From: Nonomuraea sp.
Lineage (GTDB): Bacteria; Actinomycetota; Actinomycetes; Streptosporangiales; Streptosporangiaceae
DNA: 7,895 nt
Direction of reading: 5' to 3'
Assembly (NCBI GenBank): GCA_013362835.1
Contig: JABFVJ010000495.1
Location: 1 to 7,895, forward strand
This document shows positions 1 to 6,399 of the stretch, in pieces (position 1 is the stretch's first letter; the number at the start of each line of letters is the position of its first letter). The notes under the pieces were generated by a model. That model had not been told where the DNA came from and searched no databases. It saw nothing but the letters and a program-made list of their open reading frames with translations. The translations under genes were made by a program, and so were the position numbers.

Positions 1-164
1 GTGGACGACCACACCGCCGCGAGCCCGGCCTCCGCCGCCCAGGCGGCCAGCATGGCGGCCTGGTCGCGGCCCCGCTCGGTCAGGTCGACGTCGCTGGTCC
101 CGGCGTAGCGGTTCTCGGCGTGCCAGACGGTCTCGCCGTGGCGTACCAGGACGAGGTCGGTCAT
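1..164 (-). CDS. Histidine phosphatase family protein (phosphoglycerate mutase-like), N-terminal part
   Basis: Only the first 54 codons are in the window; the gene continues past position 1. The protein begins [20 protein letters not shown], with the RHGE motif of the histidine phosphatase superfamily at residues 8-11. His9 is the expected phospho-accepting residue. The later [10 protein letters not shown] segment and a W-S-S near the cut match the usual order in this family, where an S-S/D-L-x-R-A motif follows. Members remove phosphate from sugar phosphates or other small molecules, or act as mutases; the substrate cannot be told from this fragment. The ATG at 164 overlaps the TGA of the upstream kinase as ATGA, and an AGGAG ribosome binding site lies about 6 bases upstream. 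It is therefore the sixth gene of the sugar operon and probably acts in the cytoplasm on an intermediate of the same pathway (inference). Confidence 0.88.
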   Translation of the reverse strand, partial: MTDLVLVRHGETVWHAENRYAGTSDVDLTERGRDQAAMLAAWAAEAGLAAVWSS

Positions 165-1714
165 GAGGTGCTCCTCTTCCGTGCGTGCCCGGCGACCTCG
201 GACGACAGCCACCCTCGCCGCTCCAACTCGCCGACGAACCGCAGGTACGGCTCGGTCAGCCGGACGGGCGACGGGTCGATCACCGCGCGGGTCCTGATCA
301 TGCCGGTGGCGTCGCCGGCGGCGAGCACGGCCATGCCCAGGGCGGGTTCGGCGTTCTCGCGCAGCGTCACGGGACGTCCGAGGACGTCCGCCCTGAGCTG
401 GTTCCAGAAGGCGCTCCTGGTCGCGCCGCCGGTCAGGACGATCTCGCCGTCCACGGGGGCGCCGAGCAGGTCGAGGTAGTCGAAGCACAGGCGCTCGACG
501 AAGGCCGCGCCCAGCAGGATCGCGACGTACCGCTCGACGTCGTCGGCGGGCTCGCCCAGGGTGAACGAATGGGCGTTTGCTGAGGCGTATGGGAAACGTT
601 CACCGGGGGATACCAGCGGATACGTGATTGCTTGCCATGTGGGGGGCTGGGTTTCCGGCGTGGTGGGCTGGGGCCAAAGATCGAGGGCGCCTGGCGGCGC
701 GGTCTTCCAGGGCTCGCCGTAATGATCGCCATTGCGCTCGCCGTAATGAGTGGTTTTGTGGCTGCTGTAGCGGGTGGTTGCTTCTGTGCTTAGGGTGTCT
801 AGGTTGCGGCCTGGTAGGGCGGTGCTCAGGAAGCCGGCGCCGGTGCTTGAGGCGCCGCCCGGGAGCCAGGTGCCGTCTGGGGCGCGGTGGGAGTAGACGA
901 CTCCCAGGGGGTCGTGGATCAGGTCCTTTGTTACGCCTTTCAGTACCAGCGTGGTGCCCATTACTGAGTTCCAGCTGCCTATCTTTCGGGTGCCGGCGCC
1001 TAGTTGGGCGGCGCAGCCGTCTGTTGTTCCGGCTATTACCGGGGTGCCTGCTGGGATGCCTGTGGACTCTGCTGCCTTGGTGCAGACGACGCCTAGGTGG
1101 GTTCCTGGTCTTACCACGTCGGGGAGGGTTTCAGGGGGTATGCCCAGGGTGTTCAGGATGTCTGTGGGCCAGCGTTCTTCTATCAGGTTGACGCCGGTCT
1201 TGAGGGCGTTGCTCAGGTCGGTGGGTACGTTGTGGCCGGTCAGGCGGTGGGTGATGAAGTCGCTCTGGTGCAGCGCGCGGGTGCCTGCGGGGTGGTCTTG
1301 GAGGAGCCAGAGCAGTTTTGGTAGGGCCCAGTTGGGTTGCATGCGGCGGTAGCCGAGGCGTTCCCAGAGGTGCGCGCCGGCCTCGTTGACCCGGTCGACC
1401 TCGGCGGTGGCGCGGCGGTCGTCGTACATGAGCGCGGGCGTGAGCGGGCGTCCCGAGGGGTCGGCGAGCAGGATCGTTCCAGAGGTGGCGTCCACGGCGA
1501 CGCCCCTGATCCGGTCGGGCGGCACGTCGCGCAGCGCCTCGCGGGTGGCGGCGGAGAGCTCGCGCCACCACTGCTCGGGGTCCTGCTCGTGGCGGGGGCC
1601 GTCGCGGTGGCTGGTCAGCGGGCGGCTCGCCGCGCCGAGCACCCGGCCGTCCTCGTCGACGGCCATCGCGCGTACGCTCTGCGTCCCGAGGTCGACGCCG
1701 ATCCACACGCTCAT
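161..1714 (-). CDS. FGGY-family carbohydrate kinase, D-ribulokinase-like
   Basis: A 517-residue ATP-dependent sugar kinase of the FGGY family (COG1070). The N-terminal phosphate-binding motif is VDLGTQS (residues 7-13), the putative substrate-contact segment is MYDDRRA (96-102), and the likely catalytic aspartate is Asp232 in AGTTDG. The GGASSTG motif (286-292) and [18 protein letters not shown] (429-446) mark the C-terminal ATPase lobe. From memory, the [20 protein letters not shown] and SNALKTG segments resemble the D-ribulose kinase group known from cyanobacteria and plants rather than classical xylulokinase, so D-ribulose or a related ketose is the best guess; this is not proven. The protein is longer than that group (usually about 430 residues as I recall) because of a polar stretch at about 310-364. 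The ATG at 1714 overlaps the upstream kinase stop as ATGA, with GAGG about 6 bases upstream. Codon use changes sharply inside the gene (see the 570-1345 entry). The TGA overlaps the phosphatase start. Confidence 0.93.
   Translation of the reverse strand: MSVWIGVDLGTQSVRAMAVDEDGRVLGAASRPLTSHRDGPRHEQDPEQWWRELSAATREALRDVPPDRIRGVAVDATSGTILLADPSGRPLTPALMYDDRRATAEVDRVNEAGAHLWERLGYRRMQPNWALPKLLWLLQDHPAGTRALHQSDFITHRLTGHNVPTDLSNALKTGVNLIEERWPTDILNTLGIPPETLPDVVRPGTHLGVVCTKAAESTGIPAGTPVIAGTTDGCAAQLGAGTRKIGSWNSVMGTTLVLKGVTKDLIHDPLGVVYSHRAPDGTWLPGGASSTGAGFLSTALPGRNLDTLSTEATTRYSSHKTTHYGERNGDHYGEPWKTAPPGALDLWPQPTTPETQPPTWQAITYPLVSPGERFPYASANAHSFTLGEPADDVERYVAILLGAAFVERLCFDYLDLLGAPVDGEIVLTGGATRSAFWNQLRADVLGRPVTLRENAEPALGMAVLAAGDATGMIRTRAVIDPSPVRLTEPYLRFVGELERRGWLSSEVAGHARKRSTS
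570..1345 (-). other. Block of atypical codon usage inside the D-ribulokinase-like gene
   Basis: Within codons of about residues 124-382 of this kinase, A- and T-ending codons appear that its flanks almost lack: CTA, ATA, AGA, GTA, ACA, GCA, GGA, CAA, CAT and AAT. One stretch encoding residues 193-233 uses ATA twice, AGA, CTA, GTA twice, and several ACA, GCA and GGA codons. The 5' part of the gene (1714 to about 1346) and the 3' part (below about 570) are nearly all G/C-ending, like the neighbouring genes. The reading frame is intact and the catalytic motifs are in place, so this looks like a mosaic gene, perhaps from recombination with a less GC-rich homologue. The edges are approximate because I judged them by eye. 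Confidence 0.65.
712..749 (-). repeat. In-frame direct repeat (two 14-bp copies, 24-bp period) in a kinase insertion
   Basis: GCTCGCCGTAATGA occurs at 712-725 and again at 736-749. The period is 24 bp, or eight codons, and the copies encode the repeated peptide HYGE in [12 protein letters not shown] (kinase residues 323-334). The repeat sits in a polar, His/Tyr/Thr/Pro-rich stretch (about residues 310-364, roughly 787-625) between the GGASSTG motif and the [12 protein letters not shown] segment. The closest family I recognise lacks an equivalent stretch of this length. A small duplication inside a surface loop is the simplest reading. Confidence 0.7.
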
Positions 1715-3174
1715 CGTCGGCCTCGCATTCCGGCCAGCAGGGGCCACGTGTCCGTGTTGTTCGCGCGCAGGGTCAGGAAGTCGGCGAACAGCCGGTCGTA
1801 GAAGTTCCGGCGGGCGGGGTCGGGCTCGACGGCGGCACGCAGGCGTACGTGCCGCGAAGCCGCCTCCGCCACCGAGGGCGCGCCGCCCGTGGCCGCGAGG
1901 CCCACCAGGTACGCCCCCCGGGCCCCCACCTCGGCGTCTGCCGGACGCCGTACGGGCAGGCCGGTGACGTCGGCGATCAGCCCGAGCCAGGCCGCGCTGG
2001 CCGATCCGCCCCCGCACACGCGCAGCTCGGTGGGCGCGGCCCCGGTCGCGGCCAGGCAGTCGCGGATGACCATGGTGAGCCCTTCGAGCGCGGCGCGGGC
2101 GACGTGCTCGCGCCCGTGCTCGAACGACAGGCCGAGCAGCGCGCCCCTGGCCAGCGGGTCGGAGAACGGCGCCCGCTCCCCGGCCGGCGACAGGTACGGC
2201 AGGAACGCGAGCCCGCCCGCCCCCGGCTCGCTCAGCAGGGCCAGCTCGCCCAGCTCGGCGGGGTCGCCCAGCCCGAGCAGCCGGCAGGTCCACTGCACGA
2301 CCTCGGTGCCCGCGAACGTCGGGAAGGCCCGCAGGTAGCCGCCGGGCGCCGCGATCGTGATGCCGGTCGGCTCGCCGTCGAGGCCGGGGGAGCCGACGAA
2401 GACCTCGGTGCACAGGGTGGTGCCGAGGATGCCGCACGCCTGGCCGGGACGTACCGCGCCGGCGCCGAGCGCCGTGGTGACGATGTCGTACGGCGCCATC
2501 ACCACGGGGGTGCCGAGGGGCAGCCCGAGCGCGTCGGAGGTCAGCCCGGCGACGTGGCAGGAGCGGATCGGGGGCAGCAGGCGTTCGGCCCATTCCATGC
2601 CGAACAGGGCGAGCAGGTCGGGGGAGTAGGCGCGGGCGCGCAGGTCCATGAAGGGGGCCGAGGCGTCGGACTCGTCGGCGACCACCTCGCCGGTGAGCCG
2701 GGAGAAGATCCAGCCACCGCAGGTCAGCATGGCGGCCGAGCGGTCGAGCCGTTCGGGGTCGTGCTCGCGCAGCCAGGTCAGGATCGCGTGCGGCAGGCCG
2801 GAGGCGGCCGAGGAGCCGTTCACCGCGAAGGCGGACGCGGCGAGCCCCGACCTGGTCCAGGTGTCGACCAGGGCGGCGGCGCGGCCGTCGTTCCACAGGA
2901 TCGCCGGGCCCGTGGGGTCGCCGTGCCGGTCCACGAGCCAGCAGCCGTCGCCCTGGGCGGTGACGGCCACGAAGTCGACCGGCTCGCCGGCCGCGACCTC
3001 GCGCACCGCGTGCACGACCGCGTCCCAGACGGCGTCCATGTCCTGCTCGGCGTGTCCCGGGGCGGGCCTGGACACGCGGGTCTCGCGGCGGGCGACGGCG
3101 GTCTCCGCGCCGGCGGCGTCGTACGAGACCGCCTTGATGACCGTGGTGCCCGCGTCCACGCAGATGATCGTCAT
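1711..3174 (-). CDS. FGGY-family carbohydrate kinase, EryA/LyxK-like
   Basis: A 487-residue sugar or polyol kinase of the FGGY family, different in subfamily from the kinase that follows it. The N-terminal phosphate motif is VDAGTT (residues 6-11). The segments AEQDMDAVW (42-50), VTAQGDGCWL (71-80) and LWNDGRA (93-99) line the expected substrate side. The likely catalytic base is Asp230 in APYDIVTTALGAG. ERAPFSDPLARGALLGLS (333-350) and CGGGSASAAWLGLIADVTG (387-405) are C-terminal lobe signatures. The EQDM, QGDGCW and LWNDGRA combination recalls the erythritol kinase (EryA) and L-xylulokinase (LyxK) branch; the substrate is inferred only and could be a polyol or a ketose. Its ATG shares a base with the permease stop (TGATG at 3176-3172), with AGGG just upstream, and its own TGA overlaps the next kinase start as ATGA. 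Length and motifs look complete and codon use is uniformly G/C-ending. Confidence 0.93.
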   Translation of the reverse strand: MTIICVDAGTTVIKAVSYDAAGAETAVARRETRVSRPAPGHAEQDMDAVWDAVVHAVREVAAGEPVDFVAVTAQGDGCWLVDRHGDPTGPAILWNDGRAAALVDTWTRSGLAASAFAVNGSSAASGLPHAILTWLREHDPERLDRSAAMLTCGGWIFSRLTGEVVADESDASAPFMDLRARAYSPDLLALFGMEWAERLLPPIRSCHVAGLTSDALGLPLGTPVVMAPYDIVTTALGAGAVRPGQACGILGTTLCTEVFVGSPGLDGEPTGITIAAPGGYLRAFPTFAGTEVVQWTCRLLGLGDPAELGELALLSEPGAGGLAFLPYLSPAGERAPFSDPLARGALLGLSFEHGREHVARAALEGLTMVIRDCLAATGAAPTELRVCGGGSASAAWLGLIADVTGLPVRRPADAEVGARGAYLVGLAATGGAPSVAEAASRHVRLRAAVEPDPARRNFYDRLFADFLTLRANNTDTWPLLAGMRGRR

Positions 3175-4403
3175 CAGGCCCTGCCGTGCGAGGTCCTCGA
3201 CCGGCGCGACACGGAGTCGACGATCACCGCGAGCAGCAGCACGGCGCCGGTGACCACGAACCTGATCGAGGAGTCCAGGTTGAGCAGCGTCAGGCCGCTG
3301 GAGATCGACTGGATGACGATGATGCCGAGCAGTGCGCCGAAGGCCGTGCCACGGCCGCCGAACAGGCTCGTCCCGCCGATGACCGCCGCCGCGATGGCGT
3401 TGAGGTTGACGTCGCCCGCGCCGCTGCTCTGGTTGGCCGCGGCCAGCCGCGCCGCGGCGAGGATGCCGCCCACGGCCGCGAACGTCGAGCAGAGCACGAT
3501 CACCGTGGTGTAGACGGCCTTGACGTTGATGCCCGCGCGGCGCGCGGCCTCCACGTTCCCGCCCACGGCGTAGACGGCTCTGCCCCACTTCGTCCGTGAC
3601 AGCAGGTAGTGCATGACCAGCACGAGCGCCACGAAGAAGACGAACATCCAGCCGACGCCGCGCGTCCTGCCGAGGTACCAGACCACGAACGCCAGCACGA
3701 CCAGCAGCGCGAGGCTCCTGACGACCAGCAGCGGCACGCTCTTCGCCGACAGCCCGGCCCGCCGCCGCTCCCGCGCGTGCAGGAACCCGCTGACGAACAA
3801 CCACGCGGCCGCGACCACCGCGAACGTGTACGACAACCACGCCGGCACGAAGTCGAGCTGCGCGAAGTTCACCAGGCCCGAGTCGAACGGCAGGTTGATC
3901 GACCCCTTGCTGCCCAGCACGTAGAGCTGGAGCCCGAGGAAGGCGAGCAGCCCGGCCAGCGTGATCACGAAGCTGGGCACGCCGAAGCGGTTGAAGAGCT
4001 GGCCGTACAGCCAGCCGATGACCGCGCCCAGGAGCACCGAGGCCAGGATCGCGACCCAGACCGGCAGGCCGTTGCTCACGAACAGCACCGCGAGCACCGC
4101 GCCCGACAGGCCGCTGACCGAGCCGACGGACAGGTCGATCTGGCCCACGAGCAGCACGCACACGATGCCGAGCGCGATGACGCCGACGGCGGCCGACTCC
4201 AGCGTGAGGTTCACCAGGTTCGCGCTGGACAGGAAGATCGGGTTGAGGATCTGCAGGACCGTCCAGATGACGATGAGGCCGACCACGACGGGGATGACGC
4301 CGAGGTCGCCGCCGCGCGCCCGCTCGACGACGTCGGCGAGCACACCCCGCACCCCCTGACGGTCGAGCAGCCGCTCGTCCTGGCGATCGGTGGTCGTGGT
4401 CAC
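3174..4403 (-). CDS. Sugar ABC transporter permease, XylH/RbsC type
   Basis: A 409-residue inner-membrane permease of the ribose/xylose branch (BPD_transp_2 type). A polar N-terminus (about residues 1-33) is followed by ten or so hydrophobic segments, roughly at 36-52, 71-88, 115-133, 144-162, 190-208, 224-243, 252-268, 296-318, 336-372 and 381-397. Family hallmarks are VGQIDLSVGSV (86-96), FGVPSFVITLAGLLAFLG (140-157), the ATPase-contacting loop GGNVEAARRAGI (281-292) and AVIGGTSLFGGRGT (340-353). The basic HARERRRAG loop (209-217) is expected on the cytoplasmic face. The length is close to E. coli XylH (about 393). The start is GTG at 4403, overlapping the ATPase TGA as GTGA, with an AAGGGGG ribosome binding site upstream. 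It should form a homodimeric channel with the ATPase encoded just before it and receive substrate from the lipoprotein. A pentose, hexose or polyol substrate is possible. Confidence 0.95.
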   Translation of the reverse strand: MTTTTDRQDERLLDRQGVRGVLADVVERARGGDLGVIPVVVGLIVIWTVLQILNPIFLSSANLVNLTLESAAVGVIALGIVCVLLVGQIDLSVGSVSGLSGAVLAVLFVSNGLPVWVAILASVLLGAVIGWLYGQLFNRFGVPSFVITLAGLLAFLGLQLYVLGSKGSINLPFDSGLVNFAQLDFVPAWLSYTFAVVAAAWLFVSGFLHARERRRAGLSAKSVPLLVVRSLALLVVLAFVVWYLGRTRGVGWMFVFFVALVLVMHYLLSRTKWGRAVYAVGGNVEAARRAGINVKAVYTTVIVLCSTFAAVGGILAAARLAAANQSSGAGDVNLNAIAAAVIGGTSLFGGRGTAFGALLGIIVIQSISSGLTLLNLDSSIRFVVTGAVLLLAVIVDSVSRRSRTSHGRA

Positions 4404-5161
4404 GAGGAAGCCCCCTTCTGAGCTCGCCGGGACACCGCGTTGTCCGTGGCGCCGGTGATCGCGGCGACGATGTCCTCGGTGGAGACCTCCGCCACGTCGA
4501 ACACGCCGTTGTTACGGCCGAGGCGCAGCACCGCGACCTTGTCGGCGACGGCCTTCACGTCCGCCATGTTGTGGCTGATCATGATGACGCCGAGGCCGTT
4601 CTCGCGGAGGCGTTCGACCAGGTTGAGCACCTCGGCGGTCTGGGCCACGCCGAGCGCGGCGGTGGGCTCGTCCAGAATGATGATCTTGGGGTCGCCGAGC
4701 AGCGACCTCGCGATGGCGACCGTCTGGCGCTGGCCGCCGGACAGCGCCGCGACCGGCACCCGCACGCTCGGGATCTTGGCGGAGAGCTGGCGGAGCAGCT
4801 CCCACGAGCGGGTCTCCATGGCCACGTCGTTCAGCCGCAGCGGGCGGATCTCCTGGCCGAGGAACAGGTTCTGGATCACGTTGAGGTTCTCGCAGAGGGC
4901 GAGGTCCTGGAAGACCGTCGCGATGCCGAGCCGGTGCGCGGCGGCCGGGGCCGGGATCTCGACCTCGCGGCCCTCGAAGGTGATCGTCCCCGCGTCCGGC
5001 GGGTGCACGCCGGAGAGGATCTTGACCAGGGTCGACTTGCCCGCGCCGTTGTCGCCGACGACCGCCACGACCTGGCCGGCCGCCACGTCGAGCTCGATGT
5101 CCGTGAGTGCGGCCACCGCGCCGAAGGTCTTGCTGATGCCCCGCAGGGACAGGACGGTCAT
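4400..5161 (-). CDS. Sugar ABC transporter ATP-binding protein (single-domain, XylG/FrcA-like)
   Basis: A 253-residue ABC ATPase that powers import through the adjacent permease. Walker A is GDNGAGKST (residues 36-44), the Q-loop glutamine is Gln85 in VFQD, the signature is LSGGQRQ (140-146), Walker B is IIILDEPTAAL (160-170) and the switch histidine is His197 in ISHN. All catalytic elements are intact. Unlike E. coli XylG or RbsA, which carry two fused ATPase domains in about 500 residues, this protein has one, as in FrcA-type transporters and many actinobacterial systems, so it presumably works as a homodimer. The ATG at 5161 has a very strong AGGAGG ribosome binding site with a 5-base gap, and that site overlaps the TAG stop of the lipoprotein gene nine bases upstream. 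Its TGA overlaps the permease GTG start. Confidence 0.96.
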   Translation of the reverse strand: MTVLSLRGISKTFGAVAALTDIELDVAAGQVVAVVGDNGAGKSTLVKILSGVHPPDAGTITFEGREVEIPAPAAAHRLGIATVFQDLALCENLNVIQNLFLGQEIRPLRLNDVAMETRSWELLRQLSAKIPSVRVPVAALSGGQRQTVAIARSLLGDPKIIILDEPTAALGVAQTAEVLNLVERLRENGLGVIMISHNMADVKAVADKVAVLRLGRNNGVFDVAEVSTEDIVAAITGATDNAVSRRAQKGASS

Positions 5162-5170
5162 CCGCGCCTC

Positions 5171-6265
5171 CTACTTGATGCCGAGCTCGTCGCAGCCCTT
5201 GGCATAGTCACCGGTGCAGACGTCGGCGGCCTTCATGATCTGGCTGTCGAACAGCACCTCCTTGATGTTCTCCCTGGTCACGACCGTCGGGACGAACAAC
5301 TGCGAGGGCGTGTTGTACAGCGTGTCCTTGCCCGCGGGCTTCTTGCCCTGCATGAACTGGTACGCCGTGTCCGCGGCCGCCTCGGCCACGATCTTGATCG
5401 GCTTGGAGATCGTGTTGTACTGGTCGCCCTTGATGATCCGCTGGGCGGCGGCCACCTCGGCGTCGTTGCCGGTGACCGGCGGCACCTTGACCCCGGCCGC
5501 CTTGAACGCCGCGATCGAGCCGCCCCCGGTGCCGTCGTTGGCCGCGACCACGCCGACGATCTGGTCCTTGAACTGGGTGATCTGGCCGCTGACCCAGGTC
5601 TGCGCCTTCTCCGGCTGCCAGTCGGGGGTGTCGTACTCGGCCAGCAGCTTGAAGCCGCTGGTGTCGACCGCGCTGTGGATGCCCTTCTTGATCAGCCCGG
5701 CCGCCGCGTCCGTGGGCGAGCCGTTGACCTGGAGGATGCCGCCTTCGGCGTTCTCCTTCTTCAGGTGGTCGACCAGCGACTGGGCGATCATCGCGCCGAT
5801 CTTCTCGTTGTCGAACGAGATGTAGTGGTCGGCCGGCGTGGCCGGGATCGGACGGTCGTAGGCGATGACCGGCACCTGCTGCGACTGGGCCGTCTTGACG
5901 ATGGTGGCCGCGGCGGCCGAGTCGACCGGGTCGATGACGATCGCCTTGACGCCCTGGGCCAGCGCCGAGTTGGCCTGTTGCTGCTGCTTGGCGGCGTCGG
6001 AGTCGGCGTTCTGGTAGATGACCTCGCAGGTCGGGCAGAGCTGCTTCATCTTGGCCTCGAACAGCGGCCTGTCCTGCAGCTCGTACCGCGTGGAGGCGAG
6101 GTCGGGCATGAGGAAGGCCACCTTGGCGTTCTCGACGGCGCCGCCGCCACTGCCGGCGTTCCCGCCGCCGCCCGACCCGGAGTCCGAGCCGCACGCGGCC
6201 AACGCCGACCCTGCGAGCACTGCCACTGCGGCGAACGCCAACGTCCGCGATTGAACTCTGTTCAC
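5171..6265 (-). CDS. Sugar-binding lipoprotein of an ABC transporter, XylF/ChvE-like
   Basis: Substrate-binding protein of the importer, anchored outside the membrane. From the GTG at 6265 it is 364 residues: a short signal peptide (about 1-24, basic then hydrophobic) ending in the lipobox LAAC with lipidated Cys25, a Gly/Ser-rich linker (about 26-42), then a type I periplasmic-binding fold (Peripla_BP_4). XylF-like features are VAFLMPDLASTRYELQDRP, QANSALAQGVKAIVIDPVDS, the ligand-side AYDRPI, AANDGTGGG, and VTGNDAEVAAAQRIIKGDQY near the hinge. A CPTC pair (Cys77, Cys80) and two C-terminal cysteines could form disulfides. I prefer the GTG at 6265 because GAGG lies about 9 bases upstream and it gives a normal lipoprotein signal length. 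In-frame starts at 6292 (ATG) and 6295 (GTG) would add 9-10 residues and have only a poorly placed G-rich stretch upstream. It is the first gene of the operon; the exact sugar is unknown. Confidence 0.93.
   Translation of the reverse strand: MNRVQSRTLAFAAVAVLAGSALAACGSDSGSGGGGNAGSGGGAVENAKVAFLMPDLASTRYELQDRPLFEAKMKQLCPTCEVIYQNADSDAAKQQQQANSALAQGVKAIVIDPVDSAAAATIVKTAQSQQVPVIAYDRPIPATPADHYISFDNEKIGAMIAQSLVDHLKKENAEGGILQVNGSPTDAAAGLIKKGIHSAVDTSGFKLLAEYDTPDWQPEKAQTWVSGQITQFKDQIVGVVAANDGTGGGSIAAFKAAGVKVPPVTGNDAEVAAAQRIIKGDQYNTISKPIKIVAEAAADTAYQFMQGKKPAGKDTLYNTPSQLFVPTVVTRENIKEVLFDSQIMKAADVCTGDYAKGCDELGIK
6252..6264. promoter_or_regulatory. Perfect palindrome overlapping the lipoprotein start codon
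   Basis: TGAACTCTGTTCA has two 5-bp arms and a 3-bp centre. Read on the minus strand it contains TGAACA, the hexamer that repeats in the two operator copies. It falls over the GTG start and first codons of the lipoprotein gene. It could be an auxiliary regulator half-site or chance; the spacing differs from the main operators. Confidence 0.3.
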
Positions 6266-6301
6266 GGGTTCATTCCTCACTCGCTCATTCATCACGCTCG
6301 A

Positions 6302-6338
6302 TGCCCCCGAGACCGGGGCACGCCCTCACAGGAGGGCG
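6302..6338 (-). promoter_or_regulatory. Two abutting hairpins in the transporter operon leader
   Basis: CGCCCTC (6321-6327) and GAGGGCG (6332-6338) form a perfect 7-bp stem with a 4-base loop. Directly adjacent, TGCCCC (6302-6307) and GGGGCA (6315-6320) form a 6-bp stem with a 7-base loop. They lie between the regulator stop and the lipoprotein start, in the predicted untranslated leader. No T-run follows on the minus strand, so this is not a canonical intrinsic terminator. It may stabilise the leader RNA, separate regulator and operon expression, or act as a weak terminator. Confidence 0.45.
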
Positions 6339-6356
6339 AACCCTGTGGTGCGGCTC

Positions 6357-6386
6357 ACGTTAGCGCGAGGTCAGAATATTTGTCCA
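6357..6386 (-). promoter_or_regulatory. Candidate promoter of the transporter/kinase operon
   Basis: On the minus strand TGGACA (6386-6381) resembles a -35 box and TAACGT (6362-6357) a -10 box, 18 bases apart. Transcription would begin near 6350, leaving a leader of about 85 bases before the GTG at 6265. The -35 lies inside the operator copy at 6381-6399, so a bound repressor would block polymerase. Assigned by eye from the consensus, with no start-site data. Confidence 0.45.
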
Positions 6387-6399
6387 GCAAAAGTGTTCA
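6381..6399. promoter_or_regulatory. Candidate SorC-regulator operator, copy 1 (upstream of transporter operon)
   Basis: On the minus strand the sequence is TGAACACTTTTGCTGGACA, 18 of 19 bases identical to the copy in front of the regulator gene. The latter has TGAACA direct repeats with a 13-bp start-to-start distance; here the second repeat is TGGACA. The A/T-rich core stands out in a GC-rich genome. The first TGA of the motif is also the stop codon of the regulator gene. Binding by the neighbouring SorC protein is inferred from position and duplication. Confidence 0.72.

Noticed and set aside
161..2896. A 911-residue minus-strand reading frame extending the D-ribulokinase-like kinase far upstream.
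   Set aside because: The extra N-terminal part is low-complexity Arg/Ala/Gly-rich translation of the other kinase gene in another frame. The kinase itself starts at 1714 with a ribosome binding site and the motif VDLGT.
1849..3513. A 554-residue plus-strand frame opposite the first kinase and permease.
   Set aside because: It is Gly/Arg/Ala/Gln-rich shadow translation with no domain, running antisense to clearly real genes.
1711..4161. An 816-residue frame that looks like a permease-region protein fused to the EryA/LyxK-like kinase.
   Set aside because: The upstream half is an out-of-frame read of the permease gene. The kinase begins at 3174 with a TGATG overlap and a normal family N-terminus.
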